The translations under genes and the position numbers were made by a program. A stretch of DNA of 64,000 bases from Dasypus novemcinctus (Eukaryota; Chordata; Mammalia; Cingulata; Dasypodidae): NCBI RefSeq assembly GCF_030445035.2, contig NC_080682.1, forward strand, positions 30,672,770 through 30,736,769. Direction: 5' to 3'. Position 1 is the stretch's first letter, and each line of letters opens with the position of its first letter. Under the pieces are notes generated by a model, which saw nothing but the letters and a program-made list of their open reading frames with translations, ran no database searches and was not told where the DNA came from. Positions 23,577 through 34,620 of this stretch are shown here, one piece after another.

Positions 23577-24791
23577 CAACAAATGTAATATGCTTACATC
23601 TATGCCAAAGATGTACTGTGTTGATAATGGGGCAGTATGGAAAATGTGTGCAAAATGTACCATATGGATGTGACAACAATCAGATGATATTATTTTATCT
23701 ATAACAAATGTTCCACCACAGTGTGATGTGTTGATAGATGGATGTTGTGTGGGAATTCTGTACATGTGCATGATTGTTTAATAAGTTTAAAACTTCTATC
23801 GTAAAAATATTTTTAAAAAATTATAATAGCGTGGGTTGGGGGAAAATGCACCAAATAGAAGATAAAGACTATAATTAATAGTACAATTTTGACAATATTC
23901 TTTCATAATTTGTAACAAACATCTCACAACAATGCAAGGAGTTGGTGGAGGGTTGATGTATGTGACCCCTGTATAATGTTATGCATGTTTGCTTTGTAAG
24001 TCCACAGCTCTTATTATATACTTATTGTTTACGTATGTTCACATATAAATGATATAAAAATAATAACAATAGGGTGGGTTGGGGGAAAATACTTTGCTTA
24101 GTAGCAATATTTTGACAATGTTCTTTAATCATTAGTTTAAAATGTTTTAACAACAATGTGAGGTATTAGTGGTATGGTGAGTTATGAGGGTCCTGTATGA
24201 TGCTATGTATGTTTGCTTTGTAAGTTCACAACTGTTACTGATGTGGGCTATAGGTGGGAGACTCTTTGTCTCTTCAGAGATAACCTAAGCTGTTTGACTT
24301 GTGGGTGTGGAACGGTAAGAGGCTGCAGTCCTGTGCTTAGTGACAATGGCAACGACTCCAGTCCCAGGAAACAGTTTAACAATGCAAGGTCTATAAACTT
24401 TAAGTATTTAGGGGAAATGCAAACAAAATATGCTAAAAGCTTATCTAGTATGTCTGGAGTTCATGCTAAAAGCTTACCTAAGATGTAGAAGATATATATG
24501 CTAATTCAAGCCTATTGAGAACTGAAACAAAGGGACCATTTGGCCTTTTCTCTCTGTATAAAGGAAATTTGAAAATCTTGTTCGGGACTCAGGATTGAAA
24601 CAGAAAGCTCCCGAGTCCAGCCGGCCATCAATAAACCATTTTTCCTTCTCAAAATCATTCCTGTGTCCTGGCCTCTCTATACGCAAATAATTGAACCTTT
24701 CTCAAATTCTACAACATTACTATACACTTATTGTTTATGTATGTTTATGTGTGAGTTATATACTTAAATAAATTTAGAAAAAATGCATTTT
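23577..24791 (+). mobile_element. L1 3'-end insertion inside the L1
   Basis: Bounded by an 11-bp target duplication AAAAAATATCA (23566-23576 and 24792-24802), typical of L1-driven insertion. Inside are three diverged monomers of about 200 bp, near 23.58, 23.87 and 24.09 kb. Each carries GACAATRTTCTTT or ACAAATGTTCC-like text, then TGTATRATGYTATGYATG. A gamma-type LTR is inserted in the last. The 3' end is A-rich. Confidence 0.7.
24239..24716 (+). mobile_element. Solo LTR of gamma (ERV1) type
   Basis: A 478-bp element starting TGATGTGGGC and ending CTACAACA, with perfect 4-bp target duplication TTAC (24235-24238 and 24717-24720). TATA box TATAAA at 24557-24562; polyadenylation signal AATAAA at 24630-24635. 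R/U5 text includes TCGGGACTCAGGATTGAAAC. No internal viral genes. It splits a 3'-UTR monomer whose two halves match the neighbouring monomer, confirming the boundaries. Confidence 0.85.
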
Positions 24792-26939
24792 AAAAAATAT
24801 CAAAACAAAGAAAAGTCCAGTATCAAATGGCTTCACAGATGAATTCTACCAAACATTTAGAGTAAGATTAACATGAATCTTTTTTAAATACTTAAAAAGA
24901 AAAATTGAAAAGGAGGGAAAATTACCCAACATATTTTATGAAACCAATATCACACTAACAACAAGCCAGATAAATATACTACAAGAAAAGAAAATTATAG
25001 ATAAATCTCTCTACTAAATATAGATGCAAAAATTCTCAACAAAATACTTGCAAATAGAATCGAACAGCATATTAAAAGAATTATACACCCCAATAAAGTG
25101 GGATTTATTCCTAGTATGCAAGAGTCTTTCAACATAAGAAAATCAACTAATGTAATATGCTACATTAGCAAATTAAAGAAAAAAAACACACATGATCATC
25201 TCAAACAATGCAGAAAATACATTCAACTTAATCCAGCATCCTTTCATGATAAACTCAAGATAGCTATAGAAGGAAAATTCCTCAAATTTGATAAATGGAA
25301 TATATGAAAATCCCACAACCAACATTATATACAATGGGAAAAGGTTGAACACTTTCCCTCTAAGATCAGGAAAAAGACAGGGATGACCACTCTCACCAGT
25401 GTTATTCAACATTGTGCTAGATGTTCTAGCTCCAGCGATTAGGCAAGGAAAAATCTAAAAGGCATCCAAATAGCAGAAAAGGGAGTAAAACTCTCATTAT
25501 TTGTGGATGACATGATGCTATATATGGGAAATTATGAAATGTCTAAGACAAAGCTACTTGAGCTAATGAGTTTAGCAAATTGGTAGACACAAGATCAACA
25601 TACAAAAATCAGTAATGTTTCTGTATACTATTATTGAACAATCTGAGGAGGAAATCAGGGGGAAAAACTACAATAGCAATGAAAAGATTCAAACACCCAT
25701 GAATTAATCTAGCCAAAGAAATACTGGACCTCTATTAAGAAACTAAATAACAATGTGATAAGAAATCAAAAAGACCTTAACAAATGGAAAGACATTCTGT
25801 ATTCATGGATTGAAAGATTAAACATTATGCAGATGTCAATTCTACCCAAACCGATTTATAGATTCAACTCAACACCAATCAAAATTCCAATAGTTTACTT
25901 TACAGAAATAGAAAAGACAATTACCAAATTTATTTAGAAAGGAAAGTACACCTGCATAGTCAAAAGCATTCTAAAAAAGAAGAGTGATGTGGGAGTACTT
26001 TCACTACCTGACTTTGAAACATATTACAAAGCTACAGTGGTCAAAACAGCATGGTATTGGCATAAAGATAGATATATCAATCAGTGGAATAGTATTAAGA
26101 ATCCTGAAATAAACCCTCACATCTATGGACAACTGGTTTCCAACAAACCTGCCAAGTACATCTCAATGGGACAAAAGTTTCCTCAAAAATGGTGCTGGTC
26201 AAACTGGATATCCATAACCAAAAGAATGAAAGGAGACACCTATCTCACTACCTGTACAAGAGTCAACTCAAAATGGACCAAAGACCTAAATATAAAAATC
26301 AGGACTATAAAACTACTAGAAGAAAATATGTGGAAGCATCTTAAAGATCTTGTGGTAGGTAGTGGTTTCTTGGATTTTACACACAAAGCATGAGCAACAA
26401 AAAATAAATAAATAAATGGTTCCTCTTCAAAATTAAATAATTTTGCATCTCAAATGACTTTTTCAAAAGGGTCAAAAGGCAGCCAATGCAATGGAAATGA
26501 CATATCCAAGTTTTTAATATCCTTGATATATAAAGAGATACTATAATTCAATAACAAAAAGACATATGACCCAATTAAAAAGTGGGTGAAAGACTTGAAT
26601 AGACATTTGTCCAAAAAGGAAATACAAATTGTGAAAAAACTGTGGAAAATTGTTCAACATTACTAGAGATTAGGGAAGAGCAAATCAAAGCTACAAAGAT
26701 AACACTCCATAACTATTAGAAAGACCACTATTAAAAAGAAAACTACAAGTCTTGGAGAGGATGTGAAAAGTGATAGGAACATTTAAACACACTGTTAATG
26801 GGGTTGTGTAATGATATAGCCACTGTGGAGAAATGTTTGGCAGATCCTAAAGAAGTTGAAAATAGATTTGCCATGTGACCTGCAATAACTTTACTGGGTA
26901 TATTGCGGCGGCTTGCTCGGTCGGTAGAGGTGGGGTCTG

Positions 26940-27165
26940 GCTGCGGACGAAGGGTCGGTCCAGCTCTGGACGAGGGGTCAGTCCCACTTGGGATGAAGGG
27001 TCGGTCCCACTTGGGACGAGGGGTCGGTCCGGCAGCAGACGAGGGATCAGTCTCACAAGGGGTTGCGCGGTTCGGCTGACGGGGTCGCCCAGCGAAGCCG
27101 GCGACGAAGGGGTCGCCCAGAGAAGCAGGAGACGAAGGGGTCGCCCGGAGAAGCAGGCGACGAAC
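26940..27165. repeat. GC-rich short tandem repeats in LTR R/U5
   Basis: First array: GGGTCGGTCC-type units of about 25-30 bp (26.95-27.06 kb). Second array: three units containing GGGGTCGCCC then GAAGCAGG, about 31 bp apart (27.08-27.16 kb). Part of the LTR described above. Confidence 0.75.
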
Positions 27166-27485
27166 TGGGGACAAGGGAGGCCAGGCCCTTGTCGGGGGCT
27201 CTCAGGACTGGAGGGCGCACGGCAGAAGAACTACCGCGGAGACGAGGTAAACACGCAAGTCCACTTTATTGAGGGAGAGGCAACAGTTTTATAGGGGCTG
27301 GGGAAGGCTGATTGGTCAAAGCCACGCCCTGTTCTGATTGGTTGCCGGCGAAAGGTCAGTGGGCGGTACTGAACGGGGGAGGGGTGGTGGTTAGGGATTG
27401 GCTGTTGCTGTTGCTGGGGGAAGGGGCAGGGTTTAGGGATTGGTGGCTGCTGTTGCTGGGGTGGAGGGCAGACTTGAGTTTCTGG

Positions 27486-27605
27486 CCCACGCCTGGCTGT
27501 TGCTGCTGTCGGGGGAGGGGAAAAGGGCAGACTGGATTTTTCCGCCCACGCCTGGCTGTTGCTGCTGTCGGGGGAGGGGAAAAGGGTAGACTGGAATTTT
27601 CTGCC
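27486..27605. repeat. U3 direct repeat (enhancer-like)
   Basis: Two near-identical copies of about 61 bp containing CCCACGCCTGGCTGTTGCTG and GGGGGAGGGGAAAAGGG, with looser relatives just upstream in the plus reading (27.40-27.47 kb). Placement upstream of the minus-strand TATA box is that of retroviral U3 enhancers. Confidence 0.75.
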
Positions 27606-27662
27606 CTGCGCCTGCGCAGGGAGAAGGAGGAAGAAGGGTGCCGCCCCACAAGGCATCGGGTG

Positions 27663-27676
27663 GCGCCATCTGGGAG
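27663..27676. promoter_or_regulatory. CTCF-like motif in LTR U3
   Basis: GCGCCATCTGGGAG fits 12 of 14 positions of the complement of the CTCF core consensus as I recall it. A motif match only; no evidence of binding. Confidence 0.35.
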
Positions 27677-28330
27677 GAGGGGCGGCCGCGGAAGCATGGC
27701 TGCCGAGAAGGGGAGACCCGAGGGCACTCTGCGCCCATGCCGAGCTTCCTTCAAGGGTGGCGGTGAGTCCGACCAGCCACCCTATTATGGGGGCAGCGGC
27801 TTGGCCTGCCGCGGCCGCTCCCCCGCCAGGCCAGCAAACCACACTTCAGCCCGAGGGGTGACCGCAGTATATGAACAGAGGAAATGAGAACAGTGACATA
27901 AACAGACATTTGCACACTTCTGCGACCTGTGCAGAACAGTTACAGCTGAACAGAGTCTGCATAGTTCTGAGGTGGGGGGTGGTGACAGGATGAAGAAATG
28001 GAAAACATAAAATAGCAGGGACCAAGTGGACCATGAGGAGCTTGCAGGAACTTGCAGCTACTTCAGGCATCCAGCTTAATCATCTACTTTATTTTATACC
28101 TTAAGTGACATTAGCACATTCAGTAATTGGCAGGGGAAGATCTTTTTCCTAGGTCACTACAAATGCAATAGTTATTCTTCTTTTCATTAGCCCTCCGATA
28201 ACAATTTTCCTGGAATTCTCATCCATACTTAGCATATTTTTTAAAGCACATAACCTTGCCCAGGGGCACCTTCTTTTTTATCTACATTCTTCTTGTGAAC
28301 CTTGGACCCTGCTTTGCAGGGCTCCCCACA

Positions 28331-28700
28331 GCACACTGATATTCACAGCAGCATTATTCATGATTGCCAAAAGATGGAAACAACCCAGGTGTCCATCTAT
28401 GTATGAATGGATAAACAAAATGATGTATACAATGATGGAATATTATGTAGTGGTAAGAAGAAACAAAGTCATGAAGCATGAATGAACCTGGAGTAATTTA
28501 TGTTGTTATGAAGCAAGCCATACACAAAAGAACAAATATGGTATGATTGTTCTATTATGAACTAAATATATTGTGTGATCTCATGGAGATAATGACTTCA
28601 ATACAGGTCACCAGAAAATATAATGAGGTTAGAGAATGGAAAGTTGAAGGTTATCTTGTGCCTAATAGGTAAAAAGGATGTGTGTTAATACTTGGAAATA
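28331..28700 (+). mobile_element. L1 ORF2 3' end (continues past the LTR)
   Basis: ATTCACAGCAGCATTATTCATG, CCAAAAGATGGAAACAACCC and GGTGTCCATCTATG are the usual L1 ORF2 3' text, resuming directly after the GC-rich LTR. Confidence 0.85.
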
Positions 28701-29262
28701 AATAGAAAAGTTGAAAGCACAGTATGTTTTTAAATAGCCTCGCCATTACATTAGTATGATAGTGGTTGAAAGGGAAAGTCTAAGGTCATGTAAATTACTA
28801 AAAGGATAGCAAAAAACGTCACATGGAATTGTATAGCATAGTAAAATCTCATGTGAAATATAAATAATACCATTTTTCTTTGAAACTGAACAAATGCATG
28901 TTAATATAATAGGATGTTAATATCAGACCAAAAAAATAATAATACCCCATTATTCTAAATGAAAGAAACCAGGCACAAAGTACTACGAATTGCATGATTT
29001 CATTTATAAAAAATGCTAATAAAAATAACTTTATGAAGATGAAATTAGATTAGTGGTTATGTAGAACTGGGGAAATGATAGAGGGATTGAGAGGTGACTT
29101 AGGGGTGTGAAGTTTTTTTGTAGTGATGAAATTTTTCAAAAATTTTTGTGGTGACAAATGTACAGCATTGTGATTATACTAAAATTCATTAACTTTGAAT
29201 AGATTTATATGGTATGTGAATATAGTTCAATAAAACTGCTTTTAAAAAAGTAAAATCAATTA
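28700..29262 (+). mobile_element. Old L1 3' terminus
   Basis: ATTTATATGGTATGTGAATA followed by TCAATAAAACTG near 29.20-29.24 kb is the classic ancient L1 3' end; upstream text (GATTAGTGGTTATGTAGAACTG) agrees. A second, older L1 than the one before it. Confidence 0.7.
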
Positions 29263-29269
29263 TATCAGG

Positions 29270-32200
29270 ATATAGTTTGCTGAAATCAATGCATTATATA
29301 TAGAAAAATATTAGATTGATATGTAAAATCAAAAATTTGTTTTTCAAAAAATAAAATAAATTAAAATAAATGGTTAACTCAATAAGAGGCAAATATGTTC
29401 AAGTCTCATAAAACATCAACTTAAAAAATATGTTTTAAAATGGTGAAAAATCAGTAGATGCAATATAATTTTTGTAGTACCTAAAAGGCATTTTTTAAAA
29501 TAAAATAAGTCTTCTCTATATATTTGCTTTTTTTTTAAAGATTTATTTATTTATTTATTTCTCTCCCCTCCCCGCCTCCCCAGTTGTCTGCTATCTGTGT
29601 CCATTCACTGTGCTTTGTGTTCTTCTGTGATCGCACCTATCCTTATTATGGGCACCGGGAATCTATGTTTCTTTTTGTTGCGTCATCTTGTTGTGTCAGC
29701 TTTTTGTGTGTGCAGTGGCATTCTTGGGCAGGCTGCACTTTCTTTCACGCTGGGCGGCTCTCCTTACAGGGCGCACTCCTTGCACGTGGTGCTACCCTAC
29801 GTGGGGGACACCCCTGCATGGCAGGGCACTCCTTGCGCTTGCGTGCATCAGCACTGCACATGGGCCAGCTCCACATGGGTCAAGGAGGCCCAAGGTTTGA
29901 ATCGCGGACCTCCCATGTGGTAGGTGGATGCCCTATCCATTGGGTCAAGTCTGCTTCCCTATATTAACTTTTAAAAAAGGAGAAATTTAAAACTAAGTTT
30001 TAAAAAAATGAATACTGTGCAATAAGACCTTAAAGACTAAATCTGTTCAAATACAGAAAAATAAAGTGATGAATATGTATTTGATGTCCAGATGGAAAAG
30101 GGCATATTAAGCAAAAACGCAGTGGTATAAAATATAGGGTATTATAAATTCAACTCTGTAAAGTCTTGGAACACACTTGAAAATAATTGCCATAATTTTA
30201 CTACTAACTATTTCTACAAATGATATTTAGGAAAAAAGTGCACTCCCAACATTTTAAAAAATGGACAAACATAATGAAAAGTAATAAAACATCAAAAACC
30301 TTCTATTTCATAAGAAATCAAAGAATGCAAACGCAAAATTCAAAACATGTTTAATGCCAAATTGACCAATTTGCATGAGAACTATATTATCAACTGTTGG
30401 GATATTAGCAAATCTGGATATAAACTTGACTACTTATTAAGGACTGTAGAATTGTTCATATTATTTTTACAGTATTCTGTATACATTTTAAACAGTTCTA
30501 GATAAAATATATGGGCTAAAAGTAAGCATGCAGGTTTTATTTCACAATTTCTTTTTATAATAGTGAGAAATGGGGAGAAACCAAAAGTCTACATAAAGCA
30601 GAAAAATTAAATGAATTAAGATATTTAATTTAAAATACCATGTGACCATTAAAGAGTTTTGTTAGAAAAATTAATGATGAGGAAGATACTTTCAATATAA
30701 TATAGAGTGGAAAAGTCAAGATATACACATTTATATATTAGACTATCAAATGTATGTTATATGTACCTAAAAAAGAAGTATCTAAAAAATATATTAAAAT
30801 AAATAGTGCTATTTGATTTGAGGTATTAATGGCAATTTTAGGGGCAGCTATTTTCATCAATTTTCTGATTTGATTTTTCTATCAAAAGAATATATAGCTT
30901 TTATAATCAGTAAAATAATTTGATAAAAGTAGTCATGTTTTCTAATCTCAGATCTCTTTCCATATTATTTTGAGTGTTAAGTTTCCAGGTGTGACAATCA
31001 TTTTTCTTAACAACCAATGATAGTGGAAATATATGTATAAATATTACTTAATTGTAAATTGAAGAATCCAACATCAACTTTGTAGACAAGTACCAATAAA
31101 GAAGTCACAGGTTAAACCTTACTCTCTGAATGCATTTGGAGAAGTAACAGGTTCAATCTATGACAAGGCTTCTTATATTTAGCATTTTGTATGGACTTAG
31201 CAACCACTGATCTGTCATTAATTACCACTTTACAGATCATCCATTTTACCCCAAGTATACTATTTCTTTTCCTTAATTAGTGACTTGAAAATGACTGAGA
31301 GACTTCTTAAGTAAATCTGAATTCATATGCAGAGTTTATTTTTGCTTTGTAGGCTCACACCATCCTGTGAATATGGGCTACAAGCATCCCAGCTCTGATG
31401 AGAATTTTTCAGTCAGAACTTCCAAAACTTTACTTTTCAAAAGAAATTGATGCAACAATACCTAATCATTGAAGGATATTCTCCCAAGCCTCCTTCCTGT
31501 GCATTCACTGGTCTTTCATACCCAGAGGAAGTAGACAATGTAAGCCAACTGATCAAACTGTAACTAGATTTAAAGCTCTGTAAATAATAAACATGTTAAA
31601 GGAGATAAATTAGAGGTTGCAGGTACTGTAATCTCAGCAATATATTAACATTGCCCTCGAGTAGCAGGTTCCTAATTGCTGGTCTTTTAAGCCATTTTTT
31701 AGACACCCAGCAATCTCTTGGAGTTAACTTGTATGGTCCTCTGAGACTGGAGCAAAATGAGTTGGTAACTTTTTAGCAAACACCTCTGTAATTTGTAGTA
31801 TTTATGTTAAATAGTCTTTAGGCTCAAGAACCCTTAGAGTCTATCCTGACTAGCATTTTTATGTATGATTATAGTGAAATATCTAAGAGGATACTGTTCA
31901 GTGCTAGGTGTTAGGGATGATCTGAACTTTTAGCTGTCAGAGGGTTAGAATTAGCAGCTTCAGTCAAGATGGCAGCCAAACCAGTTAATCTGTTCTCTCT
32001 GTGGTTGTGGCATCTGTGACCAGAAAGCTGGTTGGGGTAAGTTAGCAGCATTTTACACCTGTGGTCTGAGATGTGGTGCACATAATGTTTAGTCATATGA
32101 GTGTAAGTCATGAGCCAGTCAGAGCCTATGCAATGATGCTAATTCCTCTCAGAGTTGTAGGGAGGATTGAGAAAGATACAAGTCTTGGTCAGTGAAAAAC

Positions 32201-32320
32201 TAATATTCTACTGTTGATTCTCTGAGGATAAACATATATAGGTTAGAGAATTACTGCAAAATATTAAAAATGTGAATCATGATTAGGAGTAGAACTTTGG
32301 AGGACAAAAAGCTGCAATCT
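29270..32320. other. Unit B, right flank, first part (duplicated block)
   Basis: Non-coding, parallel to unit A (4.0-7.6 kb) and unit C (49.8-52.4 kb). A SINE sits in it at 29528. It is interrupted at 32321 by the ERVL provirus and resumes at 39250. None of its short frames looks like a gene. Confidence 0.65.
29528..29960 (-). mobile_element. DAS-type tRNA-derived SINE
   Basis: Plus strand starts with T-rich tail and ATTTATTTATTTATTT and ends with the complement of a tRNA-like head: CCTCCCATGTGGTAGGTGGATG and CATTGGGTCAAGTCTGC. In the sense orientation the B box reads GATTCAAACC. The interior GC-rich body (CACTCCTTGC, GGGGGACACC) is that of the armadillo SINE. The open frames inside it (up to 127 codons) are SINE sequence, not genes. 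Confidence 0.9.
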
Positions 32321-32797
32321 TGTTTATTAATAAAAGTTCTCTACAAAAGCAGAACTGATAGGATATATGTGTAAATATTATGAGATTTTATAAAATTGTC
32401 TCGCATGACTATGGGGATGCATGCATCCAAATTTTGTAGGGCAGACTGTAGGCCAGGAACTCCAATGAAGTCCTCAATGAATTCCCCAGGAGAAACTGGC
32501 TGTCTGAAGTAAAGACTTGGAAGAAATATGATTGGAAAATTGGTGACAATGAGGTCTCTCATCTGACTAATGAAATCACTTCTCTTTTTAAGGCCTTCAA
32601 ATGATTAGATGAGATATATCTCATAGAACACAATCTCCTTTGATTGTTGATGCAATTAGCCATAGATGCAATCAATCAAGCCAATGATGATTTAAGGTCA
32701 TGAAATGTCTTCACAGTGACAATCAGTCCAGTGCTTTCTTGCACAAACAATTGGAACTATTACCTGGCCAGGTTGACACGTGAGCCTTAACATCACA
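32321..32797 (-). mobile_element. 3' LTR of the ERVL provirus
   Basis: In minus orientation it starts TGTGATGTTAAGGC; the far end is decayed but still aligns with the complement of the GACTAATACA type. Shares long stretches with the 5' LTR (CTGTAAATATTATGA-type, AATTGTCTC, GCATGC.TCCAAATT, AAGGCCTTCA). Confidence 0.8.
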
Positions 32798-33317
32798 TTC
32801 CACCCCTTATCAACTTGGCAGCCATACACATCACATTAATCCATGCTTAAACGTTAAATAAAAACAATAACATATATATTTTCACCTAACATTACTCAAT
32901 TATCCTTTGTACAACCTTGGGACTTGAGATCATGACTTAAATATTAACCATGATATCATTTAACTTAAATGTTATGACATGAAACTAATACAACTTATGT
33001 CATATGATAAGGATATAAGATAGTGAAGAAAACAAAGTTATTTTGTTTATGTACATATGCAAACTTACTCATGATAAAACAGGGAATAAATATTTATGAC
33101 CATTACAGTCCTTGCTTCTGTAACTGGTCACATGGTCTTTGTTCATATTTATCACTACCTTCTTCCAATATTCATTCCATCTTCCCTTTACCTTTAGCGA
33201 TACATCAGCTGGTCATGGTTCTTTGCCTGGGTGGTGACCTAAACCTTAATTCCTGAGGTTTCTTGGAAATTGGTAGTCCTGCTTGGATTGGGTTTTTTCA
33301 GTTTTCCATTGTCTTTA

Positions 33318-33783
33318 TTTTTATTTTTTATTTTTTAAAGATTTATTTATTTCTCTCCCCTTCTCCCCTACCTCCCACCCCGGTTGTCTGTTCTCTGTGT
33401 CTATTTGCTGCATCTTCTTCTTTGTCCGCTTCTGTCGTCGTCAGCAGCACAGGAATCTGTGTTTCTTTTTGTTGTGTCATCTTTTTGTGTCAGCTCTCTG
33501 TGTGGGCAGTGCCGTTCTTAGGCAGGCTGCACTTTCTTTCATACTGGGTGGCTCTCCTTATGGGGCACACTCCTTGCGAGTAGGGCTCCCCTACACAGGG
33601 GACATCCTTGCATGGCATGGCATGGCACGGCACTCTTTGCACACATCAGCACTGCACATGCGCCAGCTCCACACAGGTCAAGGAGGCCCGAGGTTTGAAC
33701 TGTAGACCTCCTATGTGGTAGACGGACGCCCTAACCACTGGGCCTAGATGGACGCCCTAACCACTGGGCCAAGTCTGCAGCCC
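33318..33783 (-). mobile_element. DAS-type SINE inserted in the ERVL provirus
   Basis: Flanked by a perfect 13-bp target duplication TCCATTGTCTTTA (33305-33317 and 33784-33796). Tail TTTAAAGATTTATTTATTTC on the plus strand; tRNA-like head at the right end. The head carries a 26-bp tandem duplication (33721-33746 and 33747-33772) that doubles its A-box part. Younger than the provirus it interrupts. Confidence 0.92.
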
Positions 33784-33796
33784 TCCATTGTCTTTA

Positions 33797-34620
33797 ATCA
33801 CAGGGTATGAAAGTACTGAAAGGATCCCTAGGGGATCTCCTGTATTGCAGGCAAACTCTTCCTTACCTCCATTGTGTAGTTGCAATTCTATTTCCCCTTG
33901 ATAGTCAGGATCAATCACCCCAGGCTTTATAGTAAATTGCCTCAGCCTTTCAAGTTATTTCCTCCTAGTTGATGCCATAATTGAGTCTTCAAAAGACCAT
34001 TCCACCATACTACCAATTCATCTGTTTCAGGATGATGGGGAACAAGGTAAGACTAATGAATTTCTTGTGCAAGTGCCCATTCCTAGCACATCAATTACTG
34101 TGAAGTGGGCTACTTGATCAGAAGCAGTGCTGTGTGAATTACTGCAATGGTCAATAAGGCATTATGTATGTCCATGATGGTGCTTTAAACAGAAGTATTA
34201 TATGCAGAGAAGCCAAATCTGTATCTGGAATATATGTCTATTCCAGTTAGAACAAGCTGCTGAGCATGATGTTAATGATCCAGCATAATTAACCTGCCAC
34301 CAGGAAGCAACCTCTGGGAGTGGTGGCATATTGGTAGCTAATTTTGGGTCTTTGCTGCTGGCAGATTGGACATTAACAGTCACTGTAGCCAGGTCAGCAT
34401 TGATGATTGGAAATGCATGTGCTTGGGCACATGCATAACCTCCATTCTTACTGCCAGTGAGCCCATTGGACAATGACAGGTGTTGCAGGGAAAGAGGCTT
34501 ACTGGCATACAAAAAATAGGTCTTATCCACATTATTAATAATCTTATCCACATTATAATTTAAAAATTCCTCTGTTGAAGTCACCTTGTTAAGAATTCTT
34601 GTGGGACACAAATATCTTCA
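33797..34620 (-). pseudogene. ERVL pol: integrase remnant
   Basis: The 137-codon frame at 34198-34611 contains PPLPEVASWWQVNYAGSL, a stretch at the entry to the integrase core. Ahead of it another frame carries PATPVIVQWAH and PICQQQRPK, the zinc-binding part. Frame shifts and stops separate these pieces, and the catalytic core downstream is only traceable in short bits. The enzyme would join viral DNA to host DNA; this copy cannot be active. Confidence 0.75.

Larger units (their letters stand above)
22540..26903 (+). mobile_element. L1, ORF2 body, interrupted and decayed
   Basis: A plus-strand L1 covering much of ORF2 in several frames. The region between endonuclease and reverse transcriptase is at 22.7-23.56 kb. 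After an insertion (23577-24791) it resumes at 24.80 kb. The reverse transcriptase active-site text FVDDMML is encoded at about 25.50 kb (a variant of L1 FADD). The region beyond follows to 26.90 kb, where a GC-rich LTR cuts in. The longest surviving frame is 134 codons (25989-26393; text such as FETYYKATVVKTAWYW, a known L1 stretch). Inactive. Confidence 0.85.
26904..28330 (-). mobile_element. Long GC-rich solo LTR (possibly class II / beta-like)
   Basis: In the minus orientation it starts TGTGGGGAGC and ends GCCGCCGCA, about 1.43 kb. Minus-strand promoter signals are CCAAT boxes (27311-27315 and 27337-27341), a TATA box TATAAAA (27287-27293) and AATAAAG (27264-27270). The U3 has direct repeats (27.49-27.61 kb). 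R/U5 contains two kinds of GC-rich tandem repeat (26.94-27.06 and 27.08-27.16 kb). It interrupts an L1: left flank CTGGGTATAT and right flank GCACACTGATATTCACAG are both L1 text, but about 40 bp of the expected L1 is missing and no target duplication is seen. Very CpG-rich against its surroundings. Open frames up to 203 codons on either strand are low-complexity Pro/Gln/Ser or Gly/Arg and likely chance. Confidence 0.7.

Noticed and set aside
25989..26393. 134-codon frame as a host gene
   Set aside because: It is a fragment of L1 ORF2, continuous with L1 text on both sides.
27231..27887. Long open frames (203 codons minus, 191 and 100 codons plus) in the GC-rich LTR, with a passing thought of an LTR-encoded protein as in MMTV
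   Set aside because: Several frames on both strands are open at once because the sequence is GC-rich and repetitive. The products are low-complexity, and the minus frame runs across the TATA box and polyA signal.
29584..29967. 127-, 108- and 70-codon overlapping frames
   Set aside because: All lie within the antisense SINE; the frames are a by-product of its GC-rich body. The same frames recur in the SINE at 33.3 kb.
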